This document shows, piece by piece, positions 33,461 through 43,121 of a stretch of DNA of 49,719 bases. Both the position numbers and the translations under genes were made by a program. How positions within the stretch are numbered: the stretch's first letter is position 1; each line of letters starts with the position of its first letter. The notes beneath the pieces are model-generated. The model was not told the DNA's origin. It made no database searches and saw only the letters and a program-made list of their open reading frames with translations. Origin of the DNA: an uncultured Alphaproteobacteria bacterium. Its GTDB lineage: Bacteria > Pseudomonadota > Alphaproteobacteria > Geminicoccales > Geminicoccaceae. The stretch lies in contig CALBAK010000029.1 in the NCBI GenBank assembly GCA_937926445.1, positions 1 to 49,719 on the forward strand, read 5' to 3'.

Positions 33461-35038
33461 ATGCGAAGCGTGCTGTTGGGCGGTGCGGCACTCCTGGCGC
33501 TCTCGTCGGGTCCGGCGAGCGAAGCGCTCGCCAAGAACATTCTGCGCTGGGCGAGCCAGGGCGATGCCTTGACGATGGACCCGCACGCCCAGAACGAGGG
33601 CCCGACCAACACCATGGGCCAGCAGATCTACGAGCCGCTCATCAACCGCAACCCGAAGCTCGAGCTCGTGCCCTCGCTCGCGATCGAGTGGAAGGCGGTC
33701 GAGCCTACCGTCTGGGAGTTCAAGCTCCGGCCCGGCGTGAAGTTCCACGACGGAGCCGACCTCGATGCCGAAGACGTCGTCTTTTCGATCAATCGGGCGC
33801 GCTCGGAGACCTCCGACTTCAAGGGCTATCTCACCTCGGTCACCGAGGTCCTGGCGACCGATGCCGGCACGGTGCGGATCGTCACCGGCAAGGGGCCGAA
33901 CCCGATCCTCCCGAACCAGCTCACCGAGGTCCACATCGTGGACAAGGGCTGGGCGGAGAAGCACAACGTCACCAAGCCCCAGAACTTCAAGGGCGGCGAG
34001 GAGACCTACGCGGTCCGCAACGCCAACGGCACGGGACCCTTCAGGCTCGTCCGCCGCGAGCCCGACGTGCGCACCGTGCTCGAGAAGAACCCGAATTGGT
34101 GGGGGCTCGCCCAGGAGCCCCACAATGTCGACGAGATCGTCTACACGCCGATCAAGAACGACGCCACGCGGGTTGCGGCCCTCCTCTCGGGCGAGCTCGA
34201 TTTCGTTCTCGACCCGCCGCTCCAGGACATCGAACGGCTCAGGAAGACGCCGGGACTGAAGGTTCTCCAGACCCCGCAGATCCGCACGATCTTCCTCGGC
34301 ATGGACATCGCCCGGCCGGAATTGCGCGCCTCCAACGTCAAGGGCAAGAACCCCTTCGCCGATCGGCGCGTACGCGAGGCGATCTACCGCGCGATCGACA
34401 TGGAGGCGATCCACACCAAGGTGATGCGCGGGCTCTCGGCCAATGCCGGGATCATCACCGCGCCGGGCGTGCACGGCTACACGGCGGAGCTCGACCGGCG
34501 GCTGCCCTTCGACCTCGCCAAGGCCAAGGCCCTGCTCGCCGAGGCGGGCTATCCCGACGGTTTCGAGGTGACCCTTTCCTGCCCGAACGACCGCTACATC
34601 AACGACGAGGCCATCTGTCAGGCGATCACCGGCATGCTCGGCCGCGCCGGGATCAAGGTCAATCTCCGCGCGCAGACCAAGTCGATTCACTTCCAGGAGC
34701 TGCAGAACAAGCAGCACGACTTCTACATGCTGGGCTGGGGCGTGCCGACGCTCGACAGCCACTACGTCTTCAACTTCCTCTACAAGACGGGTGGCGGGTG
34801 GAACCACACGGGCTACAGCAACCCGCGGATCGACGAGCTCACCGCGGCCATGGAGACCACGATCGACCTCGCCGAGCGCGACGCGCTGATCGCCGACGCC
34901 TGGAAAATCGTTAAGGAGGACATGGTTTACATCCCGCTCCACCACCAGGTCATCACCTGGGCGCTGCGCGACAAGATCGAGATGCCGATCGAACCGAACG
35001 ACAGCCCGCAATTCGCCTGGGCCCGCTTCGAGAGCTGA
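33461..35038 (+). CDS. ABC transporter substrate-binding protein, family 5 (peptide/nickel type)
   Basis: A 525-residue SBP_bac_5 protein with a signal peptide ending near SEALAKN (residue 24). Typical features are LRWASQGDALTMDPH at the start of the mature chain, YEPLINRNP, WEFKLRPGVKFHDG, NGTGPFRLVRREP and the C-terminal GYSNPRIDELTAAM. Such proteins deliver oligopeptides or other solutes to Dpp/Opp permeases. No permease or ATPase gene is adjacent, so it is an orphan here. The ATG follows GGGAGGCGGCTCG; a frame upstream to 33401 is open but unsupported. An M16 peptidase gene follows 28 bases on, suggesting a shared peptide-related role. Confidence 0.9.
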   Translation: MRSVLLGGAALLALSSGPASEALAKNILRWASQGDALTMDPHAQNEGPTNTMGQQIYEPLINRNPKLELVPSLAIEWKAVEPTVWEFKLRPGVKFHDGADLDAEDVVFSINRARSETSDFKGYLTSVTEVLATDAGTVRIVTGKGPNPILPNQLTEVHIVDKGWAEKHNVTKPQNFKGGEETYAVRNANGTGPFRLVRREPDVRTVLEKNPNWWGLAQEPHNVDEIVYTPIKNDATRVAALLSGELDFVLDPPLQDIERLRKTPGLKVLQTPQIRTIFLGMDIARPELRASNVKGKNPFADRRVREAIYRAIDMEAIHTKVMRGLSANAGIITAPGVHGYTAELDRRLPFDLAKAKALLAEAGYPDGFEVTLSCPNDRYINDEAICQAITGMLGRAGIKVNLRAQTKSIHFQELQNKQHDFYMLGWGVPTLDSHYVFNFLYKTGGGWNHTGYSNPRIDELTAAMETTIDLAERDALIADAWKIVKEDMVYIPLHHQVITWALRDKIEMPIEPNDSPQFAWARFES

Positions 35039-35066
35039 GGCGCGCGCACCGCGCGGGAGAGCTCCG

Positions 35067-37910
35067 TTGCTCGGGTCCCTGTTCGTGCGGCGGATCCTCG
35101 CGGGCCTCCTCCTCGCGCTCCTCCTGCCGCCGGGCCGGGCGGTGATCGCGGCCGAGCCCGCCGCGCCCTGGCCGGTCGTGCTCGAGGGCGGGCCACCGCC
35201 CCACCCGCGGGCCCTCTGGGGACGGCTCGTGAACGGCCTCCGCTGGGTCGTGCTCCCCAATCCACGGCCCGAGGGGTCGGCGAGCCTGCGCCTTCTGGTC
35301 GAGGTCGGCTCGCGCCACGAGCGGCCGCAGGAGCGCGGCCTCGCCCATCTCCTCGAGCACATGGCCTTCCGGGGCTCGGCGGGGCTCGCCCCGGGCGAGC
35401 TCGCCGCCTCGCTCGCCCGGCTGGGTGCGGCCATGGGCCCCGACACCAACGCTCGCACCGGCTTCGACACGACGGTCTACCAGCTCGAGCTGCCGAAAGC
35501 CGAGCCGCAGGCGCTCGAGCACGGGCTCTTCGTCCTGCGCGAGATCGCCGATCGGCTCACGATCCCCGAGGATCTGCTCGCGATCGAGCGCGAGGTGGTG
35601 CTGGCCGAGGCGCGCCAGCGCGACACGCCCGGCCAGCGCGCCTTCGAGGCCTCGCTCGGCTTTCTCCTGCCCGAGAGCGGCCTCGCCGACCGGCTGCCGA
35701 TCGGCGATCCCGCGGTCGTGGCCGCTGCCGACCGATCGCTCGTCGAGGGCTTCTACCGCCGCTGGTATCGACCCGAGCGGATGGTCGTGGCGGTCGCCGG
35801 TGCCGTCGATCCGAACGACGCCGCGGCTCGCATCGAGCGGCTGTTCGCCGATGTCGAGGCGCGGGGCCCGGCACCCTCGGAGCCGATCGAGCCGCCGCTC
35901 GGCGAGCGCGGGCTCGAGCTCGCGCTCAGGATCGAGCCCGGCCTGCCCGCGAACCTCGCGGTGAGCTTCCGCCTGCCGTCGGACGCGCGGCCCGACGGCC
36001 TCGGACCACGCCGCGACGCGCTCGTCGAAGGCGTGGCGCTTCGGGCGCTCGGCGAGCGGCTCGGCCGGCTCGCGGCCACGGCCGATCCGGACCTTTCGCA
36101 CCCGCGGGTCGGCATCGAGGACTGGCCGGGTGTGGCCCGGCTGGTACGTCTGCGGGCGGGCCTTTCGCCCGAACGCGCCGAAGCGGCCCTCGCCGCGCTC
36201 GCCCGTGAGATCGTCCGGCTCCTGCGCCACGGCGTGCTCGACGGCGAGGTCGAGGAAGCGCTCGCGGTCCGCCGTGCGGCACTGGTCGACCGGCTGCGCA
36301 CCGCACCCACGCGGCTCTCGCGCAGCCGCGTCGAAGCGCTGGTGGCCGCCGCCCGCGACCGGGTGGCGCTGCTCGACGAGGCTGGTAGCCTCGCCCTCTT
36401 CGACCGCCTCGCACCCGAGGTGGACGCGGCCGCGGCGAGCGCGGCGGCCCGCTCGCTCTTCGCGGGCGAGCCCCTGATCGAGCTCGACCTGCCCGCCGAG
36501 CCGCAAGGCGGTGTGGAGGCCGCACGAGCGCGGTTGCTCGCCGCCTGGCGGGCGGGCCGCGACGCGGCGGTCGATCCGCCGCGCTTCGAGCCGGCACCGA
36601 GGCTTGCTTATGCCCCCGATCCCGAGCCGGCCCCGGTCGTCGCTCGCGAGCACCTGGCCGATCTCGACCTCCACGCCGCTCGCTTCGCCAATCGTGTGCG
36701 GGTCGATGTCAAGCCGAGCGAGTTCGAGGCCGACAGCGTGCGGATCTCGGTCCGCTTCGGCCGCGGCCGGCTCGGCCTGCCGCCCGAACGGCCGGGACTC
36801 GATCTTTTGGCCCGCCATGCGCTGTTCGCGGGTGGACTCGGCCGGCATGCGGCCGAGGAGCTCGATCGGATCCTGGCCGGACGGCGCCTCGTGATCGACC
36901 ACGTGCTCGCGGAAAGGGCGAGCCTGCTCACCGTCGAGGCCGCCGCCGAGGAGCTGGAGACGGCGTTCGTGCTCCTGCGGGCCTGGCTCGAGGATCCGGG
37001 CTTCCGGCCCGAAGGCCTGGTGCCCTGGCAGCGCGCTCTGGAAGCGGCCCGGCGGCGCCTTGCGAGCGTGCCCCGAGCCGCCCTCGAGGGGCCGGTCGAG
37101 CGGCTCCTCCACCGGGGCGATCCGCGCTTCGGCCTGCCGGAACCCGGGATCGCCGAGACCCGCACGCTCGAGGAGCTGGTCGATTGGTGGCGGCTCGAGG
37201 CGACGAGCGGCCCCTTGGACGTGGCGATCGTCGGGGCCGTCGATCCAGAGCGGGCGATCGAGGCGGTCGGCCGCACGCTCGGCCGGCTGCCGCCACGCGC
37301 CGAGGTGCCGCCGCCACCGCCCCCGCCGCCCTGGCCCACCGGTGCGGAGACCGTGATCGAGCACGCGGGGCCCGCGGGCCAGGCGATCGTTCTCCTCAAC
37401 ATCGCCACCGACGATGCCCGCGATCAGCGTCGCGCGGAGGGCCTCGCGGTGCTCGCCGATCTCTTGCGCGAGCGGCTGCGGGCCCGCATCCGCGAGAGCC
37501 TCGGCGCCACCTACGCGCCTTCGGTCGGCAGCTCCGGCTCGTTCTTCGTGCCGGGACGCGGTGCGATCCGAATCACGGTCGATCTGCCGGCCGATCGGGC
37601 ACGCGGGCTCGCTCGGCTGATCGAGGCCGAGGTCGACCGCCTCGCGGGCGAGGGACCGACGGCCGAGGAGCTCGGCCGCGTGCTTCCGCCGCGTCGGGCC
37701 CGGGCCGAGCGGGCGTTGCGGAGCAACGCCTTCTGGCTCGAGCGAGTGCTGACCGGTCGCCACCAGGTGCCGGAGCGGCTCGACCACGCCCGGGCCCTGC
37801 GCGCCGACCTCGAGAGCCTCGATGCGCTCTATCTGGCCGGGCTCGCCCGGACCTATCTGAGTCGGGATCGCCGGCTAACGGTGCTCGTCCTGCCGGAGGG
37901 GCATGGCTGA
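35067..37910 (+). CDS. M16-family zinc metallopeptidase (two-repeat, exported)
   Basis: A 947-residue pitrilysin-type peptidase with an N-terminal signal sequence (about residues 1-29). The inverted zinc motif HLLEH is at 94-98, and the third ligand glutamate lies within EREVVLAE (174-181), about 75 residues on. The C-terminal half is the inactive second repeat (ESLGATYAPSVGSSGSF), as in PqqL and other periplasmic M16 proteases. It likely degrades peptides in the periplasm. TTG at 35067 is used, preceded by GGGAGA; no ATG occurs before the signal peptide. Together with the upstream peptide-binding protein it may scavenge peptides. Relation to PQQ processing is not supported, as no pqq genes adjoin. 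Confidence 0.9.
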   Translation: MLGSLFVRRILAGLLLALLLPPGRAVIAAEPAAPWPVVLEGGPPPHPRALWGRLVNGLRWVVLPNPRPEGSASLRLLVEVGSRHERPQERGLAHLLEHMAFRGSAGLAPGELAASLARLGAAMGPDTNARTGFDTTVYQLELPKAEPQALEHGLFVLREIADRLTIPEDLLAIEREVVLAEARQRDTPGQRAFEASLGFLLPESGLADRLPIGDPAVVAAADRSLVEGFYRRWYRPERMVVAVAGAVDPNDAAARIERLFADVEARGPAPSEPIEPPLGERGLELALRIEPGLPANLAVSFRLPSDARPDGLGPRRDALVEGVALRALGERLGRLAATADPDLSHPRVGIEDWPGVARLVRLRAGLSPERAEAALAALAREIVRLLRHGVLDGEVEEALAVRRAALVDRLRTAPTRLSRSRVEALVAAARDRVALLDEAGSLALFDRLAPEVDAAAASAAARSLFAGEPLIELDLPAEPQGGVEAARARLLAAWRAGRDAAVDPPRFEPAPRLAYAPDPEPAPVVAREHLADLDLHAARFANRVRVDVKPSEFEADSVRISVRFGRGRLGLPPERPGLDLLARHALFAGGLGRHAAEELDRILAGRRLVIDHVLAERASLLTVEAAAEELETAFVLLRAWLEDPGFRPEGLVPWQRALEAARRRLASVPRAALEGPVERLLHRGDPRFGLPEPGIAETRTLEELVDWWRLEATSGPLDVAIVGAVDPERAIEAVGRTLGRLPPRAEVPPPPPPPPWPTGAETVIEHAGPAGQAIVLLNIATDDARDQRRAEGLAVLADLLRERLRARIRESLGATYAPSVGSSGSFFVPGRGAIRITVDLPADRARGLARLIEAEVDRLAGEGPTAEELGRVLPPRRARAERALRSNAFWLERVLTGRHQVPERLDHARALRADLESLDALYLAGLARTYLSRDRRLTVLVLPEGHG

Positions 37911-37973
37911 TCGCGGGCAGGGGCGCGGCCGAGCGGATTGCTCGGGTGCGGCGGCCGGGTTAGGGCCGCGGCC

Positions 37974-39737
37974 ATGACGGATCGGGAACGCGAGGGCGAG
38001 ACCGTTCGTTGCGACCTCCTGGTCGCGGGATCCGGAGCCGGAGGGATGGCGGCCGCGCTCACCGCCCGTCTCGCCGGTCTAGAGGTGCTCGTGGTCGAGA
38101 AGGAGCCGCTCGTCGGCGGCACGACCGCTCGCTCCGGTGGCTGGCTTTGGATCCCTTGTTCGCCGCACGCCCGCGCCGCCGGCATTCCCGACTCGAAGGA
38201 GGCAGCGCGTCTCTATCTCCGGCACGAGACCGGCAACCATTTCGATCCCGAGCGGGTGGAGGCCTTCCTCGAGGCCGGGCCGGCCATGGTCGAGCTCCTC
38301 GAGCGCCGCACGCGCGTGCGCTTCGTGCTCGGCCCGCACTTCTCCGACTACCATCCGGACGCACCGGGCGGTCTACCGGGCGGCCGCTCGATCTGCGCCG
38401 AGCCCTTCGATGGGCGGGAACTCGGGCCCGCCGTGGCGCTCCTCCGCCCGCCGCTCGAGGAGATCACGCTGCTCGGCATGATGGTGGGATCTGGCAAGGA
38501 GCTCACCCACTTTTTCAACGTCACGCGCTCCTTCGAATCGGCGGTCTACGTGGCGGGGCTGCTCGCCCGCTACGGCCGCGATCGGCTCCTGCACGGCCGG
38601 GCGATGCGGCTCGTCAACGGCAACGCGCTCGCCGGTCGGCTGCTCGCGAGCGCGCTCGACCTAGGGATCGCGATCTGGTGTTCGGCACCGCTCGTGGAGC
38701 TGCTCGTCGAGGAGGGGCGCGTATCGGGCGGGATCGTCGCGCGCGGCGGCCGGCGGGTCCGGGTCGAGGCACGGGCGGGCGTGGTGCTGGCGACCGGCGG
38801 CTTCCCGCAAGACGGCGAGCGGCGGGCTCGCCTCTTCCCCCACTGTCTCGCGGGTGGCGCGCACTGGTCGCCGGCGCCGCCCGGTAACACGGGCGACGGG
38901 ATCCGCCTCGCGGCGGCGCTGGGCGCCGCCACGGCGGACGATCTGCCGGCCGCTGCGGCCTGGGTGCCGGTGAGCCTCGTGCCGCGGCGGGACGGGACGA
39001 CGGGTGTCTTCCCGCACTTCGTCGACCGCGCCAAGCCGGGCGTGATCGCCGTCACCGGTGCGGGCCGCCGCTTCTGCAACGAGGCCGACAGCTACCACGA
39101 TTTCTGCACGGCGATGCTCGACGCCTGCCGTGGCCTGCCGGGCGAGCCGTACGCCTGGCTCCTGGCCGACCATCGGGCGATTCGCCGTTACGGGCTCGGC
39201 TGGGCGAAGCCCTTTCCGGTCCCGCTCGGCCCGGCGCTGCGCAACGGCTATCTGCGCCGCGGGCGGACCCTCGCCGAACTCGCCGCCGCCTGCGGCATCG
39301 AGCCGGCCGCGCTCGAGCGGACCGTGGCCGCCTACAACGAGGGGGCTCGGCGCGGCGAGGATCCCGCCTTCGGCCGCGGCCGGACCGCCTACAACCGCTA
39401 TCTGGGCGATCCGACCGTCACGCCCAATCCGTGCGTGGCTCCGCTCGAGGAGCCGCCCTTCTACGCCGTCCGTCTGGTCATGGGCGATCTCGGCACGTTC
39501 GCCGGCCTGCGCACCGACGCTGCGGCGCGGGTGCTGGACCGGAACGGCCGGCCGATCCCCGGCCTTCGGGCCTGCGGCAACGACATGGCGAGCATCATGG
39601 GCGGCAACTATCCGGGTGGGGGGATCACGCTGGGGCCCGCCATGACCTTCGGCTATCTCGCGGCGCTCGATGCCGCCCGAGCACTCGGTCGGGCCGCACC
39701 CGCGGCCTCGCTCGCCGCTCGAGCCGGGGCGGCTTGA
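37974..39737 (+). CDS. FAD-dependent dehydrogenase, 3-oxosteroid 1-dehydrogenase / fumarate-reductase family
   Basis: A 587-residue flavoprotein. The dinucleotide motif VAGSGAGGMAAALTARLAG with VVEKE is at residues 15-45, GGTTARSGG follows, and the C-terminal FAD part has ACGNDMASIMGGNYPGGG, the signature of 3-ketosteroid dehydrogenase-like enzymes. These remove or add hydrogens alpha,beta to a keto group; the actual substrate is unknown. ATG at 37974 was preferred to TTG at 37938 because the conserved start is within 20 residues. No steroid genes adjoin, so a general FAD-binding 2-domain protein label is safest. Confidence 0.85.
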   Translation: MTDREREGETVRCDLLVAGSGAGGMAAALTARLAGLEVLVVEKEPLVGGTTARSGGWLWIPCSPHARAAGIPDSKEAARLYLRHETGNHFDPERVEAFLEAGPAMVELLERRTRVRFVLGPHFSDYHPDAPGGLPGGRSICAEPFDGRELGPAVALLRPPLEEITLLGMMVGSGKELTHFFNVTRSFESAVYVAGLLARYGRDRLLHGRAMRLVNGNALAGRLLASALDLGIAIWCSAPLVELLVEEGRVSGGIVARGGRRVRVEARAGVVLATGGFPQDGERRARLFPHCLAGGAHWSPAPPGNTGDGIRLAAALGAATADDLPAAAAWVPVSLVPRRDGTTGVFPHFVDRAKPGVIAVTGAGRRFCNEADSYHDFCTAMLDACRGLPGEPYAWLLADHRAIRRYGLGWAKPFPVPLGPALRNGYLRRGRTLAELAAACGIEPAALERTVAAYNEGARRGEDPAFGRGRTAYNRYLGDPTVTPNPCVAPLEEPPFYAVRLVMGDLGTFAGLRTDAAARVLDRNGRPIPGLRACGNDMASIMGGNYPGGGITLGPAMTFGYLAALDAARALGRAAPAASLAARAGAA

Positions 39738-39790
39738 GGCGGCCGGGCTGCGACCTACATGGCGAGAGGGAGCGGAGCGAGGAGCAGCCC

Positions 39791-40123
39791 ATGGCCGTGC
39801 CCCCGATCGACGAGCGGACCCGGATCGAGCTCGAGGCCGCCGCCTTCCGCACGCTGGTCGAGCACCTGCGCAAGCGCACCGACGTGCAGAACATCGATCT
39901 GATGAATCTCGCCGGTTTCTGCCGCAACTGTCTCGCCAAATGGTACGCGGCCGCGGCCCGCGAGAAGGGTCTGCCGATCGATTACGAGACCGCGCGCGAG
40001 ATCGTCTACGGCATGCCTTACGAGGAATGGAAAGCGCGCCACCAGACCGAGGCGAGCCCGGAAAAGCAGAAGGTCTTCGAGAAGGCTTACGAGGCGACCC
40101 ACGGCCACCCGCCGGGGCATTGA
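39791..40123 (+). CDS. DUF1244 family protein
   Basis: A 110-residue DUF1244 protein with the conserved core VQNIDLMNLAGFCRNCLAKW and the tail PYEEWKARHQTEASPEKQ. The family is small, helical and common in proteobacteria; the invariant Cys-x-x-Cys pair (CRNC) may bind metal. Function is unknown. The ATG follows GCGAGGAGCAGCCC. It stands after the flavoprotein gene with a gap of 53 bases and faces the cupin gene 43 bases beyond. Confidence 0.92.
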   Translation: MAVPPIDERTRIELEAAAFRTLVEHLRKRTDVQNIDLMNLAGFCRNCLAKWYAAAAREKGLPIDYETAREIVYGMPYEEWKARHQTEASPEKQKVFEKAYEATHGHPPGH

Positions 40124-40166
40124 GAACCGGCCGCGGCGCCCACGGGGAGTGCCGCCGGGCGCCGGC

Positions 40167-40646
40167 CTAGGCCATCGGCGGCCCGGTGATCGCGAAGCCG
40201 AAGGGCGCGAGCTCGCGGTTGAGGCGGGCGGGATCGGCCGGGCCCTCGGCGAGGAGAGCCGACAGACGCGCGAAGAAGGTCGCCAGATCGTCTCCCGGGG
40301 TCAACAGGAACAGCACCCGGCCCGGCTCGGCCGAGCGGTTGACGAAGGCGTGCGGTCGGCCCGGCGGAATCACCGCCACCGTTCCGGCCGGGGCCGGCAT
40401 CGGCGCGCCGTCGATCTCGAGCTCGAACGTGCCCTCGAGCACCCGCAGCACTTCCGTCTGCCGGCTGTGGACGTGCCGCGGCGGCCCCTTGCCCGGCGCG
40501 CAGATCTGCTCGACGAGGCAGAGCTGCCCTCCCGTGGCCGCGGCCGGAACGCGCAAGCGCTGCTCGATGCCGAGCCCGGGCAGCACGAACCGCTCGTCGA
40601 TCTCGGGGGCGGCCACGAAGGCCGGGAAGACCGGCAGCTCGGCCAT
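40167..40646 (-). CDS. Cupin domain protein
   Basis: A 159-residue single-domain cupin. Motif 1 is PPRHVHSRQTEVLRVLEG (His-x-His, Gln/Glu) and motif 2 is IPPGRPHAFVNRS, giving the usual metal site. Function could be an isomerase, dioxygenase or regulator. It lies 17 bases after the tartrate-dehydrogenase-like gene on the same strand, so it may act in the same organic-acid pathway. The ATG is preceded by GGGAGGGGTGTC. Confidence 0.86.
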   Translation of the reverse strand: MAELPVFPAFVAAPEIDERFVLPGLGIEQRLRVPAAATGGQLCLVEQICAPGKGPPRHVHSRQTEVLRVLEGTFELEIDGAPMPAPAGTVAVIPPGRPHAFVNRSAEPGRVLFLLTPGDDLATFFARLSALLAEGPADPARLNRELAPFGFAITGPPMA

Positions 40647-40663
40647 GACACCCCTCCCGCGGC

Positions 40664-41722
40664 TCAGATCTCGCTTTCGATCGCTTTGCCGAGCTCTTCG
40701 GTGCCGGCGGTCCCGCCCATGTCGCGGGTGAGGCTTCCGCCCGAAGCGAGCACCCGCTCGATCGCCGCCACGATCGCCCGCGCCGCCTCGGGATGTCCCA
40801 GATGTTCGAGCATCATGGCCCCCGACCAGATCTGGCCGATGGGGTTGGCGATCTTCTGGCCCGCGATGTCCGGGGCACTCCCGTGCACGGGCTCGAACAT
40901 CGAGGGATATTCACGCTCGGGGTTGAGGTTGGCGGAAGGGGCGATGCCGATCGTGCCGGTCACCGCGGGCCCGAGATCGGAGAGGATGTCGCCGAACAGG
41001 TTGGAGCCCACCACGACATCGAACCGCTCGGGGAAGCGGACGAAGTGCGCGGTCAGGATGTCGATGTGGTACTTGGCCGTCTGCACCTCCGGATAGAGCG
41101 CCGCCATTGCCTGGAAGCGCTCGTCCCAGAAGGGCATGGTGTGGATGATGCCGTTCGATTTCGTGGCCGAGGTCAGATGCCGCCTCGGCCGGCTCTTGGC
41201 GAGCTCGAAGGCGTAGCGCAGGATCCGGTCGACCCCGCGGCGGGTGAAGACGCTCTCCTGGATCGCCATCTCGGCCTCGCTGCTCTGGTACAGCCGGCCG
41301 CCGATCTCCGAATACTCGCCCTCGCAGTTCTCGCGAACGATCAAGAAGTCGATGTCGCCCGGTTTCTTGTCGGCGAGCGGGCAGCGCACGCCCTCGAACA
41401 GTCGCACCGGTCGGAGATTGACGTACTGCTCGAAGCGCCGGCGGATCGGGATCAAAAGGCCCCAGAGCGAGACGTGATCCGGCACCGTGGGCCAGCCCAC
41501 CGCACCCAGGAAGATCGCGTCGAAGCCCCGCAGCCGCTGGATGCCGTCCTCGGGCATCATCCGCCCGTGCTTCTCGAAATAGCCGCAGCCCCAGTCGAAC
41601 TCGGTGAAGGCGAGCTCGAGGCCGAACCGACCCGCCGCCTTCTCGAGGCAGCGCAGCCCCTCGGGCACGACCTCCTTGCCGATCCCGTCCCCCGGGATGA
41701 CCGCGATGCGATGCAGGGGCAT
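40664..41722 (-). CDS. Tartrate dehydrogenase / isopropylmalate dehydrogenase-like oxidative decarboxylase
   Basis: A 352-residue beta-decarboxylating dehydrogenase. Substrate and metal residues are visible in VNLRPVRLF, RENCEGEYSEIG, TKSNGI, KYHIDILTAHFV, GSNLFGDILSDLG and EPVHGSAPDIAGQ. The family includes LeuB, D-malate dehydrogenase (DmlA) and tartrate dehydrogenase (TtuC). The sequence WDERFQAMAALYPEVQ and overall length fit the TtuC/DmlA group better than LeuB, and no leu gene adjoins. NAD+ and Mn2+ dependence is typical of the group. ATG at 41722; divergent from an MFS gene. Confidence 0.82.
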   Translation of the reverse strand: MPLHRIAVIPGDGIGKEVVPEGLRCLEKAAGRFGLELAFTEFDWGCGYFEKHGRMMPEDGIQRLRGFDAIFLGAVGWPTVPDHVSLWGLLIPIRRRFEQYVNLRPVRLFEGVRCPLADKKPGDIDFLIVRENCEGEYSEIGGRLYQSSEAEMAIQESVFTRRGVDRILRYAFELAKSRPRRHLTSATKSNGIIHTMPFWDERFQAMAALYPEVQTAKYHIDILTAHFVRFPERFDVVVGSNLFGDILSDLGPAVTGTIGIAPSANLNPEREYPSMFEPVHGSAPDIAGQKIANPIGQIWSGAMMLEHLGHPEAARAIVAAIERVLASGGSLTRDMGGTAGTEELGKAIESEI

Positions 41723-41786
41723 GGTCCGTGGCTTCCAGCTGGCGATAGTGGTGCGGCACCGGAGGCTGACAGATACCCTTCCCGCT

Positions 41787-41792
41787 TGTCAA
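41787..41792 (-). promoter_or_regulatory. TTGACA element for the dehydrogenase-cupin pair
   Basis: On the minus strand TTGACA lies 65 bases upstream of the dehydrogenase ATG. No good -10 sits 17 bases on, so this is only a candidate. The same short gap (41723-41807) must also serve the divergent transporter gene. Confidence 0.28.
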
Positions 41793-41807
41793 AGGAGCCG
41801 CCTGCAC

Positions 41808-43091
41808 GTGCTCCCTGCGCTCGGTTGGAGTTGCGTCCTGGGCCATCGGACAGGCCGCCGGATCTGGCTCGCCGGGCTCGCGATCGGCGTGGTCCGCTGG
41901 CTCGAGATGTTGGCTTTCGCGCTCTGGGCGCTCGCGGCCACGGGCTCACCCATGGCGGTGGCCGCTACCTCCTTCGCCCGGCTCTTGCCCCTTCTCCTCT
42001 TGAGCGTGCCCCTGACCGGGCTGCTCGAGGCCCGCGATCGGCGCCGGGTGGTGCTCGCGGGCGTTTTCGCGATGCTCGCGACCTCGCTCGCCATGCTCGC
42101 CGCGAGCGTCACGGATCGGCTGGGGCTGCCGCTCCTGCTCGCGGCGGCCTTCGCCAACGGGGTCTTCTGGACGATCGAGCAACCCGTCCGGCGCACGCTC
42201 CTGGGCGAGACCGTGGGCCTCGAGCACGCGGCCGCGAGCATGGGCCTCGAGGCCGCCTCGGCCCAGCTCACGCGGCTTCTGGGCACGGTCGCGGGCGGGG
42301 CGGCGGTCGCTTTCTTGGGCCTCGACGGCGTCTTTCTCGCTTCGGCCGCGCTCTACGCTGCAGCCGGTCTGGCACTCGGGGCCGGGGCACCGTGGACCGA
42401 CCGAGCGCTCGCCCCGCGTGCCCGACGCGACGGCGGCCTCTGGGACGGGCTCGCGGCCGTGCGCCGCGACCGGTTGTTGCTCGGGGCCGTGCTCGTGACC
42501 TTGATCTTCAACCTCTGGGGCTTTCCCTGGACGGCACTCGCTCCGGTGGTCGCTGAACGTCGCTTCGGCCTCGATCCGGCCGCCATCGGCTTGCTCTTGG
42601 GCGCAGACGGACTCGCAGGCGTGCTCGCCGCGCTCCGGATCGCGGCTCGCGCCCGCCCGGCTTCGTTCCGTCGGATCTATGTGGGCGGGGTGGTCCTGTT
42701 GATGCTGGGCGTGATCGGCTACGCGCTCGCCCCCTCCGCCCTGCTGGCACTCCCCTGTATCGCGGCCGCCGGGGCGGGCATGGCGTGCTTCTCGGCGATG
42801 CAGATGACGATCCCGCTTTCGGCTGCCCCCCCGGCCCTGCGACTGCGTGTGCTGGGTGTCGTCACGACTGCGATCGGCACGGCACCTTTGGGCTTCCTCC
42901 AGGTCGGTCTCCTGGGTGAGTGGCTCGGACCGGCGCTGGCGCTCTTGCTGATCGCCGGCCTCGGGCTCGCGACCCTGGCACTCGCCGTCGCACGGATTCC
43001 CGAACTCGTCGCGGTGGGACGGGTAGGGCCATCGGGGACGCAGGACAGGCCCCCCGTGGAGCGGGTTGAGCCGCGCGGCCTCGCCGGCTAA
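41808..43091 (+). CDS. MFS transporter
   Basis: A 427-residue major-facilitator protein with about 12 hydrophobic helices; the pattern LLEARDRRRVVLAG between helices 2 and 3 corresponds to the G-x-x-x-D-R-x-x-R signature of the family. Resembles putative multidrug or enterobactin-exporter-like MFS proteins. The GTG at 41808 is preceded by AAGGAG at about ten bases, and starts just before the first helix; the ORF extends upstream over the divergent gene but is not supported. The substrate cannot be read, though neighbours suggest an organic or sugar acid. Confidence 0.82.
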   Translation: MLPALGWSCVLGHRTGRRIWLAGLAIGVVRWLEMLAFALWALAATGSPMAVAATSFARLLPLLLLSVPLTGLLEARDRRRVVLAGVFAMLATSLAMLAASVTDRLGLPLLLAAAFANGVFWTIEQPVRRTLLGETVGLEHAAASMGLEAASAQLTRLLGTVAGGAAVAFLGLDGVFLASAALYAAAGLALGAGAPWTDRALAPRARRDGGLWDGLAAVRRDRLLLGAVLVTLIFNLWGFPWTALAPVVAERRFGLDPAAIGLLLGADGLAGVLAALRIAARARPASFRRIYVGGVVLLMLGVIGYALAPSALLALPCIAAAGAGMACFSAMQMTIPLSAAPPALRLRVLGVVTTAIGTAPLGFLQVGLLGEWLGPALALLLIAGLGLATLALAVARIPELVAVGRVGPSGTQDRPPVERVEPRGLAG

Positions 43092-43121
43092 CCCGCGAGG
43101 CCGGCAGGACGGGAGACGAGC

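Noticed and set aside
34953-37787. Minus-strand 944-codon frame opposite the M16 peptidase.
   Set aside because: Antisense shadow of the peptidase gene, without ribosome site or recognisable motif.
35067-37910. M16 peptidase as a PQQ-processing PqqF/PqqG protein, given the PQQ enzyme XoxF in the window.
   Set aside because: It is 10 kb from xoxF, carries an export signal and has no pqqABCDE genes beside it.
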